A stretch of DNA of 64,000 bases, taken from contig CM035808.1 of NCBI GenBank assembly GCA_020466095.1, positions 13,134,663 to 13,198,662 of the forward strand. Reading direction: 5' to 3'. Within the stretch, counting starts at the first letter, position 1, and every line of letters begins with the position of its first letter. Positions 49,201-59,010 of the stretch are shown here, piece after piece. This DNA comes from Chlorops oryzae (taxonomy: Eukaryota; Arthropoda; Insecta; Diptera; Chloropidae). A model generated the notes under the pieces. It saw nothing but the letters and a program-made list of their open reading frames with translations. It ran no database searches and had not been told where the DNA came from. The translations under genes were made by a program, and so were the position numbers.

Positions 49201-51519
49201 GAGATCCTTGAGGACAAAAAAAAAACATTAAAGAAAATTTTTTGGAATATTTGGAGAGTACACTCCAAAAGAGGCTGCTCAATTTACTTAACGTCGAATT
49301 TATTACGATACAAAATCGATCACAGAAATCCAACCAAAAAAAAAAAAAGAAAAAATCCTACTTGAAAAGTCTCATTATTTCTCCGCATCTGGATAAATCT
49401 TGTTTATTTTTAAGTCACAAGGGAAAATTGAAATTATTCAGCAAAGCGATTAGAATGCTTAGAATGCGCTGCACTCAACAGAGTGGGGAGATGGGACTCT
49501 TATGAGCTAAAATTGTCGGAATATCGGAATATCGTGCTGTGCTAACGACTTCAAACCGGATCCTAACACTGTGCATGGCAAATGCTCGGCAAATCGTTAT
49601 AAATTACTAAATTACGTAATTAAAACAACAACAAAAAGTAATAATGAAAAGTATGAATAATCCCGAGACGCAACGTGTTTTTTTTTTCTTTAAATAGATT
49701 TGAGGTAAATTTATGAACGGAAATATTTAAATGAGGCGAGGAATGGTCAGAAATAATTGGAAAAAAAGTATTGCTCCCCCCACCACCATACTCTACGTAA
49801 CTCTAGAGATGAAAGTCACATTGACCCAACGGGTTTTAATTAGAAAAAGTTTTAATTTTAAACGAATTGCATAATAATCGGTGCGGCTCATTTTATTATT
49901 GTCGCTTTTTGAATAAGAAAAAAAAAAATATATATATATATAAATAAATAAACGCAGCTAAAAAGCAAGTAAAAGCAATCAAAAGTACTATTTTCATGGC
50001 TGAAAACAATGAATCGTGCCGACGACAATGTCATTAACGATCAGCCAAAATAACAACAATAAAGGTAATGTTTTGTAACGTTCACTTAAAAAAAAAAAAA
50101 AAAAAAAAAAAAAATGAGTAAACAACTGAATGGAAAGGAAATAACAATAAATATTTGAAAAGCGTGAAATCCATTAAAAGAAATCCATTCTCGATACAAA
50201 ATGTTCTTACGTATTGCCGAATTCAAAAAGGAACATGTTTGCGCCATAGACTTTGTGAGAATAAATGTTGCTAGTTTCAAAAGAAGCTTGAATTGGTAGC
50301 AAAACATTTATCAAAATTTCCTGCATGTTTCGCAACAAGCTATGCAGCATTAATGTTGCTAGTTTCAAAAGAAGCTTTAAAGAGTTGCAAAAAATCTATC
50401 AAATGTTCTTAAACTAAGCTTGAAAACTTGTTTAATTAATTATTTCTTTAAAATAAACTTAGCCCTTTAAATTTTCCTCAATATCCTATTAAAAGGAAAT
50501 CAAAAAAAGCTAAAATTTGTGGAAAATTCGATTATCCTAAACTGAGCCACATCGCGCACAACCCAACAGATAAAAACGAGTTCAAAAACAAAGAGTTAAC
50601 GAAAAATGAAAAACAAAATTATGAAAAAAGAAGTACAGTCCAAACTCTCTATAACGAAGTCCACTCGAGACTCGAACAAAAATTCGTTATAGAGAGAATT
50701 CGTTATAAGGAGAGAAAAAAGGCTCTAAAAATTTAGCGAAAAGTCCTTGAGAAGATTCGCTATAGAGATAAATCCGTTATAGAGCAGTTCGTTGTAGAGG
50801 GTTTCGACTGTAAATGATTGAAAAGAAATATACCCTTCAGATAATGGCGTATCCATTTCTTTTTCGGTGGTGGCAATAAATCAACGTCAGTTGCATCGTC
50901 AGCATTCGCTTTAGATTTTCTGCAACATTTGTTACGTTCGAATAGTTCAGTGGTTTCATGTCGTCTGCAAGTCAATTGTTGTTGCTGTGCCCCTGTTGTC
51001 GATTCGCGTATTTCACGCGACATTTCCGGAACAACAATTCGTTCATACATTGTTGACGGCAATCGTGTTGACGACGACGATGGCGTGCAGAAATTTGATG
51101 TTGTTACCGCAGCAGCATTGAAATCATTTTGATAACAATCATCACGTTGTTGTTCTCGTTCATGTTGATCATGAACATAACGACGACAGCGACGACGATG
51201 ACTTTCGTGGTGTTGCTGAGTAGCTGGCGCTGCTGCTGCTGCTGATTCAGCGTCATGTTGTTGTGGTTTACGCAAACATAATTTATTAGATTTTCTTGCG
51301 CTTTTAACTTTCGCATATGGATGAGCGCACTTTATTGGATAACTTTGTTGTTTTTGCTGTGCTTGTAAAGTGGTTGTTGGAAAGACAACATCTTTTTGCT
51401 GCAATGTTGCCATAGGCATTTTAGTTAAAACCGACATTGGCAACAAAGGCGCAATGTGTGAAAGATATGTTGCTGCGTGCTTATTAGTCAAGTTGCCATC
51501 TTCGACATTTGTATCATCT

Positions 51520-51552
<33 letters not shown>

Positions 51553-52530
51553 TGTTAATGCTGCTGCTATTGTGCAACAATGAATGGTTGAAGCGTAAAA
51601 AAAGATCATTTAACAAAAAATCACCCATTAAGGCATGTGATAAAAGAGATGATGCAGAAGCAGCTTCTAAGTTACCACCGGCGGCACATGTTGTCGGCAT
51701 GGTTGATGCAGCTTCCGTTGTTCGTCTTGGTGGTTCTGGTGGCGGTGTGCCGTAAGAGACTGGTAGATGATATTGGTGTCGCATGGATTTTGACATTGAC
51801 CGTAGAATATCTGCAACTGCTGCCGCTGTTGCTGTAATTATTGCTGCTGCTTTTGTTGTTGCCTCATCAGATGCATTTGTGCTCGTTTCGTTTGTTGTTG
51901 CTGCTGCCACTGCTGCTTTCGATGTTGCACCAACAAGTGCTCGCATCAATGTCATTTCAAATTCCATTGAACATAATGACAGCGCAGTCGCAGCATGTTC
52001 CGTAGTTGCGAATGGATTCACCGGCGGCATATTTTGATAGCATATAGGGGCAAACGTAGACGACGAAGACGGAGAGCGACGAAGAAAACATTTCTGGCAT
52101 TTGAGCTGACGTCAACAAATTGGCAAATTGCCATTTTTCAGCCATCGATCCGGAGGCGGAGGAGGAGGAGAGAGGACGAGGACGACGACGACGACGACAA
52201 CAATGTTGCCGGCAATGATGATGATGGTGGTGGTTGTGGCGATGGCGGTATTAATAAGGACCTGTTGCTGCTAAGTCGTTCGAGATATTCATTCAATGTA
52301 CTTGCGGAAGTTTTTGTAGTTGTAGTTGTAGTTGTATTTTTTGTTGTTGCTGTTTCGTTGTTGAAGTCGGTTTTGTTGTGGTCGTTGTTGTTTCTGTTCG
52401 AGTGTTCTTTGAATGGCATTGACTCATTTTTGGAGCAACATCGTTCGACGGCATTTACAAGGGCATTGTCACGGCGATTGTGTTGTTGTTGTTGTGGTTG
52501 CTGCTGCTGCTGCTGGTCTCGATGCCACAT
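31105..52530 (-). CDS. Mnt: Mnt, Max-binding bHLH-zipper transcription factor
   Basis: Coding exons: 50834-~52530 (5' end uncertain), 42916-43789, 42363-42525, 42112-42283, 40413-40531, 39812-40331, 37598-38552, 37272-37522 and about 31105-31611. Every junction I could test is GT-AG and phase-matched. The third exon gives AGTREVH, EKNRRAHLKEC and KKTSNLAVLNEAL, the basic region and helices; the fourth gives the zipper (IEQLAKEKITLQKR, IVNLKREL). That basic region and the KKTSNL start of helix 2 are diagnostic of Mnt. Mnt pairs with Max at E-boxes, recruits Sin3 and opposes Myc in growth control. The rest is Gln, Asn, His, Ser and Thr tracts. KKKWIRHYLK precedes the second exon. I did not identify the Sin3-interaction helix. 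Frame breaks occur at an AAT run (~38,145), a CAA run (~51,535) and probably near 52,080; the gene otherwise looks constrained. The last intron hosts a polo-like gene. Confidence 0.9.
31612..32808. other. Mnt 3' intron, no exon recognised
   Basis: AT-rich. A 112-codon frame on the minus strand (32,428-32,766) has no family features and no coding-like neighbours. Intron status follows from the flanking Mnt exons. Confidence 0.45.
32809..33617. mobile_element. TTAA-flanked element family B, complete
   Basis: Left end TTAAGGGGGTCTTCTCATTG; right end CAATGAGAAGACCAGCCTTAA. Terminal repeats are ~19 bases, and TTAA flanks are as in piggyBac-type insertions, although superfamily is not proven. 809 bp, no intact ORF. 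Contains GTTATCTCGAAACCACG and GACGCTCCGGAGACC shared with the other copies. Confidence 0.75.
33626..33679. mobile_element. MITE family A, right end only
   Basis: AGAAAAGTAAATTTCC through GTTCCCCGGGAATATTCAG to ATCGGGCTG. It starts 9 bases after the family B element, so B may have replaced or inserted into the left part. Confidence 0.8.
34018..35796 (-). CDS. intronless polo-like kinase paralogue (retrogene)
   Basis: A single block encodes a complete Polo architecture of about 588 residues, close to Drosophila Polo (576 as I recall). Kinase part: GKGGFAKCYE loop, Lys52 in ACK, HRDLKLAN with Asp146, DFGLAT, and T-loop LTICGTPNY with Thr180 at the activating position. Polo box 1: WISKWIDYSDRYGFGYQL with the phosphopeptide-binding Trp, then LLPNQ. 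Polo box 2: SRMPHLHAWFRT and DHIKLILCPRM with the His/Lys pincer. Two frame breaks exist: in a CAA/ACA run in the linker (34,809-34,842) and at seven T (A7 on the coding strand, 34,312-34,318). Across each the correct protein resumes at once. No introns, whereas fly polo has them, so it arose by retroposition. ATG is preceded by a 13-base A tract; AATAAA lies 40 bases after the stop (33,973-33,978). It sits in the last Mnt intron on the same strand. Probably functional; expression unknown. Confidence 0.92.
35797..36400. other. upstream flank of the polo-like gene
   Basis: A T14 run touches the start codon on the plus strand, another T22 run lies at 35,957-35,978. No TATA element at a convincing distance. 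Any promoter for the polo-like gene would be here. Confidence 0.4.
36406..36809. mobile_element. MITE family C with internal tandem repeats
   Basis: TA flanks; left CCCAGCGGCCAACAGTACCT, right CATTTTGGCCGCTGTG. Inside are about four ~58 bp units with CAACAGATTACAAAGTATAC. Lies in the Mnt 3' intron upstream of the polo-like gene. Confidence 0.87.
37030..37175 (-). mobile_element. possible tRNA-derived SINE
   Basis: On the minus strand it reads GGTTGGTTGAGATGCCAACA then CTCTGGGTGCAATTCCTAG, resembling internal A and B boxes of RNA polymerase III promoters at about tRNA spacing. I see no tRNA-like fold good enough to call a tRNA gene and no second copy in the window. Confidence 0.35.
38130..38166. 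repeat. AAT microsatellite in Mnt coding exon with one-base slip
   Basis: On the coding strand AAT x5, one extra T, then AAT x4. Reading before it is IGNHNNNNN and after it VTAGSLQLSQ, which are continuous only if one base is removed. The exon length (955) also fits its flanking phases only with one base fewer. Confidence 0.85.
38553..39811. other. Mnt intron, AT-rich
   Basis: Lies between the acceptor TCTTCTGCAG and the donor GTAATT. Rich in TTAATTAA-like palindromes at 39,240-39,720, plus a GGTTGGTTGTTT run at 38,773-38,830. The open frame at 38,946-39,206 is not supported. Confidence 0.6.
41568..41596. repeat. (CTG)n microsatellite in Mnt intron
   Basis: GCTGCTGCTGCTG array in the intron between the 40,531 and 42,112 exons. 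Isolated TGCTGC clusters recur at 42,070-42,080. Confidence 0.9.
42575..42892. repeat. (GGTAGGTT)n minisatellite in Mnt intron
   Basis: About 320 bases of GGTAGGTTGGTAGGT-like units with GATAG variants, strongly strand-asymmetric (G/T on plus). It fills nearly all of the intron between the 42,916 and 42,525 exons of Mnt. Confidence 0.95.
44568..44740. mobile_element. pogo-like MITE (CAGTCGACTCTCG type)
   Basis: TA then CAGTCGACTCTCGTTAATTC; matching inverted ends occur twice, at 44,632-44,651 (TTAACGAGAGTCGACTG) and at ~44,722-44,740 (TTAACAAGAGTCGACGG). TA flanks and this terminus are typical of the pogo/Tigger group. Confidence 0.75.
44758..44902. mobile_element. hairpin MITE family F
   Basis: GGGCTCTCTCCAGTTCTGAC at the left and CAGAGCTGGAGAGAGCCC at the right, with TATATGAAGTTTTTCATTTC inside, homologous to 14,761-14,900. 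Confidence 0.85.
47445..47944. mobile_element. 500 bp TA-flanked element
   Basis: TACCCTTCAGTACG at the left and CGTACTGAAGGGTA at the right are perfect 14-base inverted ends with TA as possible target duplication. Interior has GGTACC motifs and no coding frame. Single copy in this window. Confidence 0.65.
47945..50635. other. Mnt large intron, second part
   Basis: Intronic AT-rich DNA with an A28 run at 50,086-50,113 and CAACAA runs near 48,125. A ~28 bp segment (TTAATGTTGCTAGTTTCAAA) recurs at 50,263 and 50,350. No exon seen. Confidence 0.5.
50636..50810. mobile_element. pogo/Tc1-like MITE, family D
   Basis: TA flanks; left CAGTCCAAACTCTCTATAAC, right GTAGAGGGTTTCGACTG. It ends 24 bases from the donor splice site of the Mnt 5' coding exon. 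Confidence 0.8.
50834..52530 (-). CDS. Mnt: Mnt 5' coding exon, frame-disturbed
   Basis: The donor at 50834 leaves a G that joins AG of the 43789 exon to make Glu, reading KKKWIRHYLKEDEESS. Upstream the frame is open to a CAA run at 51,519-51,552, read as poly-Asn here and as poly-Thr in the frame that continues upstream (MPPVNPFATTEHAATAL from 52,030). Two starts are possible: ATG 52530 (MWHRDQQQ, Gln-rich) or ATG 52145 (MAEKWQFANLLTSAQ). Either requires a further one-base shift in Ser-coding TCG/TCT repeats at 52,060-52,200. I cannot choose between them. Confidence 0.55.
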
Positions 52531-53039
52531 TTTCAAAGCAAGGACAAATGCCTCAAAAGCTCTTAACCTTTGTCTTTCTTTTACTTTTACTCTTCTCCAA
52601 TTACAGTTAAGACTTTTTTGTTTCTGCTTACTCCAGCTGTTTATGTGCGAGATTTTTGTTTCGTATTAAATACACTTAAAAAATTTAACCACTAGTGTTA
52701 GAAGTATTTTTTAAAATCATTAGATATATCTCGTCTCCATTCAAGAAGCTTTTCATGCAAACTAAAATGATTCAAATATTAAGAAAATATTTTTGAGATC
52801 GTTCTCACACAATTTTTGTTCTTTTCTTTTTTAACAGTGTACAGAAGAAGTTTTTGTTGTTGTTGGTTTTTTCGATTCGCGGTTCTTTGTTGCTGTTATT
52901 CATTAACACTTCTAAGCTGCATTCCTTTCTGCTTAGTTGTTGTTTTTGTTGTTGTTGTTACAGACGTCGGCGCATTAACACCTTTATTCAGCAAAAATAA
53001 GATCGAAATTGCCTTCACCGAAAGTTGAGACATCGCTCA

Positions 53040-53900
53040 ACCTTGCCGCAAATCATCATGTGAGCAACACGCACACGCTTGTTGACAGCGTTGTCTTTTT
53101 AATTTTTTATTTTTACTATTTTTTTTAGCTCGACAGCCGCAACTTTAGACTTGTTAAATGAAATTAAGCGATAATTGGTGAGCAAGAAAAGCAAAAATTT
53201 TTTTTTCTTCTCGTCAAAGCACACCGCACGCACGCAGCAATGAAATGCGACTTGTTAAACCGTTTCGAACTGGGGCAGCTGTATTCCTCCGACGCTCATC
53301 AAGCGGCTTAGTCACTGCCGGACGTGAATTGTGTGTCTTTTCGGTTTCGATTTCGGCTTCGGTTTCGCTTCCAGCCACCGATCAGTTCGAGCGAACGACT
53401 TTTTCGCGAATGATTGAGGCCTGCACGAGGCACCTTTGACGATGCCTTTGATTTTGCCACATGACATTAAAGCGGCGGCGGCGGCAGCGGCAGCAGGCAG
53501 CGGCAGCACAGCACGTTGGCAGTGGGTGTGAATCGGGTGACCCGACGCCACCGCGTGCACGCTCGCACATTGCGAAAATGTGTTACGACGACGACGACGA
53601 CGTCGACGGCAGCAATCGTCTTGAATGACAAAGCAATGAATGCTGATGATTGTGCACGCTCTGCTCGTTCACTTTGCTCCTCCTGCACGCCATCCATCCT
53701 CCGTAGCTGACTGCCTGAGTTACGGTTACACGGCGACACATCGCACACATTGGAGGAGCGAAGTATCGCCTGCTGCTTTTGCGTCTGCTGCTAACAGCTC
53801 GTTCATCGCCGATGAATTCGAATGTTCGTAGTTCGCGTTTTCGCTGTCATTTAAGCTGTCAGCGTCATTCTAATCGTCGTCGTTGCACTCACTGATGTCA
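53040..53900. promoter_or_regulatory. GC-rich island, likely Mnt promoter or 5' leader
   Basis: Clearly GC- and CpG-richer than its surroundings (GCGGCGGCGG, CGACGACGACG, many CGC/CGA). It lies 0.5-1.4 kb upstream of the Mnt 5' coding exon. Open frames on both strands are short and mutually overlapping, so I treat it as noncoding. A CGACGACGACGACG run is at 53,587-53,605. Confidence 0.5.
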
Positions 53901-55790
53901 ATGTGTTATTTTTTCTCGTATATTTAAATTTTTTTTTTTTTTTTTTTCAAGTCAAAACAATACAAAATAAAATGTGAAAAAATTATAAAAATAACTGTTT
54001 AGGTAGAGATTTTTTTTCCATTTTCTGCTCGGAAGGAAATATTGATTTAACAGCAGGAAAGATCTAGAAACGCAATCAGTCGCCAGAAACAGTTTAAAGG
54101 CTATTTTAAACATCAATTCCCAATCCGAAGGAATCCCGCTTGCCCTTTTCGCTGACTCTGAATACTGTTTTCTGTCCAAAATATATCTATTTTGTCCATT
54201 TTTAACTTTGCGTATACGTAATGTATTTTCTGACATTGCTCATACGGCGGGATGGCACCATTTAGGGGGTTGTTTCCTTCGACAAACATTTTTTTCGTAT
54301 TTTTTACAGCTTGGATATTTGAAAATATCGTGCTGAAAGAATTTTTTGAAATTGCACTGTTGCCAATTTAGGGGGGAGGTGGAGTCTTACGGCAAAAAAT
54401 TGAGCAGGTAAATCGTTATTGGAGCAAGTTTTTGTTTTTGGAAGATTTCAAATTTCATTTTTAGAGAATTTAAGCCTTATTGTATAACATTCAGGCAATA
54501 TTCCCTCTTAAAAAACTGGCAACAATGTGAAATTCGAAATAGTTTAGATTCAAACAGCGGTTCTCAAACTTTTTTGGTCACGGAGCCCTTGAAATTATAA
54601 AAAATTTTCGCGCAGCATACTATGAGAAACGCTGGTTTAGAAGATATAGATAACACTTTTTTTTTTGTCGAGCAAGGTCTGCGCTAAAACGAGTAATTTT
54701 TGCATTGCTTCAAACTTTAAACGCATTTATCTCGAAACCACTTTTTTGAACTGGCGGCCACGGTTTCTCCAGTTCAACTGGTCCGATTTTAATGAAACAA
54801 ATTCGAATCTGAAGCATTTTCAATTTGTACGACCAAATTATGGGCGGACCATCAATCATAATTTTAACAAATTTTTTACTATTTTTTGTACACTGAACTA
54901 CAAAAAAATATGACGCCAGATAACTTTCGGTAAGTCATTTTCAAGTGGCCGCCAGTTTTGTCACAAAACGGAAATCGCATAAATGTATTATCTGAGGGTC
55001 CAAAGGTCCATAATGGCATCTATACTGATTATAATCCTGTTTTTCTTTTTCATTTCAAACAACTTCGAGACGAAATATCGTGGCCGCCAGCATTACACCT
55101 TTTTCTTGAAGTCTCTACTTCCATGGCCGAGAATTACAGTCTTTTTCAGCAAAACTCGACAATGCATTATCGTGCTTTTTTCGTGTTTAGAAGGCCAAAG
55201 TCCATAAGAAAGATGTATTAAGATGACCTGAGACATAATGTTGTAGGCTAGTGTAATTACACTGGGTCACAAAAAAAAAATGGTGTCGCTTAAACACATT
55301 TTCTTAACAAATCGAGGGACGCTGATTACGAAAATGGCATCCATTTATTTCCCAAAGAATAGTTTCTGAGATATAGGAAAATAAGGAGTTTTTTGGTTAC
55401 TTTTTCATTTCCTACTTAATAACTCAAGAACAACTAATGATTCTAATGAAAACATAAAATAATTAAAAAGTAAATTATATACCCTTTTAAATGACGTTAT
55501 ATGTAACTTTTTTTAATCGATACCTTAAGTTTTTGAACTATAGACAACCAAAGTTGCAAAAACTAGAATTTTTCAAAAGATTTTTTCCCATTTGAACCGG
55601 AACAATAGCAAATGGGTCTTAACGATCCAATTCTGCAAGTTAAACTTTTAAGCAACATGTTGCAGAAAAATGTAATTTTTGTTCTCAAAAAGTTTCATCA
55701 TCAAAAGCTTTTAATTGATTTAAAAAAAAAATATATATATATATATATACATAATTAAGGAATACTGAGAAAATGTTTTCCCGATTAATT
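53901..55790. mobile_element. diverged family B-type repeat region
   Basis: 54,262 starts TTTAGGGGGTTGTTTCC, like the family B end. 54,660-55,110 matches the B interior (GCTTCAAACTTTAAACGC, ATTTATCTCGAAACCAC, TTTTTTACTATTTTTTGTAC, ATCTATACTGATTATAA). 54,375-54,520 matches 28,990-29,140. No gene recognised. Confidence 0.55.
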
Positions 55791-55799
55791 AGCTCAATA

Positions 55800-56000
55800 A
55801 AGCCAAGCTGGCCAAATGGTAATTACACAGCGAACTGACGACACAGCTGCACGTGAAGGGGAGTCTGATCGGCGGTCGGTCATGTCGATAGCCGACGGCG
55901 CATAAGGGACTATATAATGAAGCAACAAACTTCGCCCTTCGTCGCATTTACGTGGTCTGCATCACGTTCAGTTCAGCACAGATGCGGACACTGCTAAAGT
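55800..56000 (+). promoter_or_regulatory. core-promoter-like segment, origin unknown
   Basis: TATATAA at about 55,912 is followed at 30-60 bases by pyrimidine-rich starts and TCAGTTCAG near 55,969, within a GC-richer 180 bp stretch. No ORF follows. It could be a noncoding or distal leader exon, or the U3/R part of a solo LTR. Confidence 0.3.
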
Positions 56001-57452
56001 AACTTACACTCATAGGTAGTCGGTGGTATAGAGGAGAATACGAATAAATAAAATAATAAAAACAGTAAGCACTAAGTGCGAAATGGATTTTGGGGCTGAG
56101 GTATTGAAAGCCGTTCTTGTTTTCGCTTGCATGAAGTTCTGAGAAAATCCCTAAATGCAGTGATGCAGACATTGAGCTTGTGCTTGAGTGTGTCTGTGTA
56201 TTTTGTGCGACTATTGTGCAAACATAAGCTCCTCGAGCTCAAAAGCTTTTTCCGATTCATTCAAGCGATTGAAGAGCCGAGCCGTACACGTCCTCAAATG
56301 TACGTAGTACGCAGGTAGCCTGAAAGCACGCAACACAAACATTATTTCAGCGTGCTGCAAAGGATTCAAGAAACTTTGAAAACTTCGAAGGTACGCTACT
56401 GCTACCGCTAGCGCTGCTGCTGCTGCTGGTTTTATGTAACAATGACGAACTATGATTGACGTCTTTTTATTCGATGACGGAGGAGATTATTGATTCGATA
56501 TTAAAAGCGATAAAAGATGCTTAAGAAAGTGCTTCGAATATTGTTGCCAGACTTTTGGATTTAGCAGCACAGTTTTAATCCAGGTCGGAATCGAAATCAC
56601 ACAGACAATGAATAATTTAAGGATATTAATCTCTTCTAAGAGCAGGCCCACTTTTAGTTCGAAATATTGTCATATTGAGGACGTGTCGATATCGAAGATT
56701 TCGTTAGCTATGTATTAGAAAATAATCTCACACAGTAACGAGAGATTGATGAAATCTAAACAGTAGCACCGTTCCGATTGCGGCTCGAAATAAGCTATCG
56801 CATTGAGTTGCCTTTCGCATCGCAATACAGAATAAGGCCCAGGACATAGCGTCCGTCATATCTGTAACATGGAATGGCGGACTAAATAAAAAAAAAAATA
56901 TTGATCATAATTTTTCAAAAATATTTGAACGACGTTTTGTTGCCAAACAGCGGCATTCGGCAACATTCTAACGAACTTCAGAAATGTATCCAACAAAAAA
57001 CACACTCAAACATGCGGAGTTGAACTTTTTCAGTTCATTCAAACCTCTCGCACTATTGGAGTTGGAATATAATTTTTTTTTTTACATTGAAATCAACCAG
57101 GGAAAAGAGATTGTGGAAAAAAACCCTCAAATATGTAAAATACGCACGAGAAAATTGATTTGAAATTAAAAGAAAGCCACGAATTCTCCGCATGGAACAC
57201 AAAAATTTAGCATGTACGCCAACCAACAAGTCCAATTCGATATGGGAAAAATTTTGATATAAACATGAATACGAAAAGATAAATGAAACAAAGTCACTAA
57301 TTTGACAATAAAAAAAAAAAAAAAAATTGTTGCCAAGAACTGTTTTTACGAGGGTCACGTCAAATTTTACGAGTACCTGAATCAGTTTTCGAAAACACTA
57401 GGAAGCATAACTGAAACGACCAAAACAAAGATGGCTAGACATTTTGAAAAGG

Positions 57453-57575
57453 GACCTCCAAGCAACGGATCTAAGAATCGAGGATGGAGTGGATAGAAGG
57501 AAATGGAGAAAAATTTCAAAATATGCGGACCCCGGTATAAGCAGGGAAAGAACACGCTAGAAGAAGAAGAAGACT
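57453..57575 (+). mobile_element. RTE-type LINE 3' end
   Basis: Reads DLQATDLRIEDGVDRRKW then RKISKYADPGISRERTR and a TAG at 57,558, followed by GAAGAAGAAGAAG. This is the characteristic terminus of RTE-clade non-LTR polyproteins with their short triplet 3' repeat. Upstream sequence is not recognisable. Confidence 0.75.
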
Positions 57576-58439
57576 AGGAAGCATAACTGAGACAATTTAT
57601 GGCGTTGAATAAGTATGGCTGGCATTGCTGTTTTACCATAATATGAAGCATTCCAATCCAATTGGTTTCCTTTAGTTTCCGATCGAATATTCGGCTTCAG
57701 TATTTGGCAGGAAAAGCCAAATATTTTGGTCGACTGTTTTATTTATTTATTTTTTTTTTTTTTGATGGGAGCCACCCAATTTTGCTGCTTTGGAAATGTT
57801 GCATGAAATATCGAGCTCGAGGTCACAAATGTATAGGGGATTTTACAATCAGGGGCGGATTAAGACAATTTGCCGCCCAAGGCAGTTGAGATTTAGCTGC
57901 CTCTGACAGCAGCGTAATTTTCGTCTTTTCTGTTATTGATGCATTGACAGTCAGAATTTTCCGCCCCTGAAAATTTTGCGCCCAAGGCAGCTGCCTGTGT
58001 TGTCTATATTGTAAATCCGCCACTGTTTACAATTGATTTTCGAATTAAAATGTATTATTATTTACCATCTGCTATCTTTTTTCATAGGATATCCATTGAA
58101 AAGGTGATTTTTTGATTCGGCTTCGGCTTTCGGTTTTCGGGCCGAAGCCTACATCGCTGCCGAACATTCCGCTTCGGCCAAAAATCTACCCGCGGACTGA
58201 CACTGATTTCCGTACAATCGAAAGTGTCACTTATGCGAAGATTTCTGGCTGGGCGGAAAAATGACGCCTTTGAATGTTACCACATCAAAAACAGAAGCTT
58301 TCTCCTTGCTTTCATAATCAGTTGAACATTTGAATTAAAATGTAACAAAATGCATCAATACAACGTTTATACGTACAGCCTTACAATTTTACCGTATAAC
58401 TGATGAGAACAAATCCTTCTCGTTCGAAATAAATCGCTA

Positions 58440-58691
58440 GTGGTGAGACTAATTCCGATAAATACGCCAGATGATGCCACTTTTTTCGAAGATTTTGATG
58501 TTTTTGGCGATCCTGCAAGCCTCAAACATATCGAAAAAGAAGCACTATGCAAGAATATCCTTCCGAATTTGTTTAATTGCATTGACAGGAGAATTCAGAC
58601 ATATTATCGCTTTGCAGTGGAAAACTGTAGAAACCCAAATCATACGTTTTCGTATGTGGCCTACCACTTAGACTTATTTTCAAACAGATAG
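58440..58691 (+). CDS. unrecognised 83-residue ORF
   Basis: Open frame with varied amino-acid composition (DDATFFEDFDVFGDPASL, KNILPNLFNCIDRR), unlike the low-complexity frames nearby. It has no ATG supported by context, no splice partners that I can find and no family I recognise. It may be the remains of a transposon protein or chance. Confidence 0.15.
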   Translation: MVRLIPINTPDDATFFEDFDVFGDPASLKHIEKEALCKNILPNLFNCIDRRIQTYYRFAVENCRNPNHTFSYVAYHLDLFSNR

Positions 58692-58924
58692 CATGAACAA
58701 GTTGTTCTCATCTTGTTTCTGGATTTTCTATATAGACTTTGCTGCTCGCGATTATTTTTTTTAAATTGCGATTAGTTGCCGTATAAACGTAGTACCAAAT
58801 GCACATACAAAAAAAAAAAACCTACCAAACTTCATACAAATCCACCAAAACGCCAGCCATGTGTATAAACTTCTAAAGATTTTTAACCCTCTAATTCCTG
58901 GCTCGGACGGTGTTTATTCGAATA

Positions 58925-59010
58925 CAGTCGAAACTCCCTATAACGAACTTCTGTCTATAGTTAATCTTCTGAAGGCTTTTTCGGTATCCATCGATATCGC
59001 TCTACTCTTT
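58925..59010. mobile_element. pogo/Tc1-like MITE, family D fragment
   Basis: TACAGTCGAAACTCCCTATA followed by ACGAAC and TTCTGAAGGC; only the left end is present. Confidence 0.6.

Noticed and set aside
51995..52669. 224-codon plus-strand ORF
   Set aside because: Arg/Asp/Val-rich reading of the antisense of Mnt 5' coding repeats.
58440..58691. Host gene of 83 residues
   Set aside because: Kept in features at very low confidence only; no exon partners, no family.
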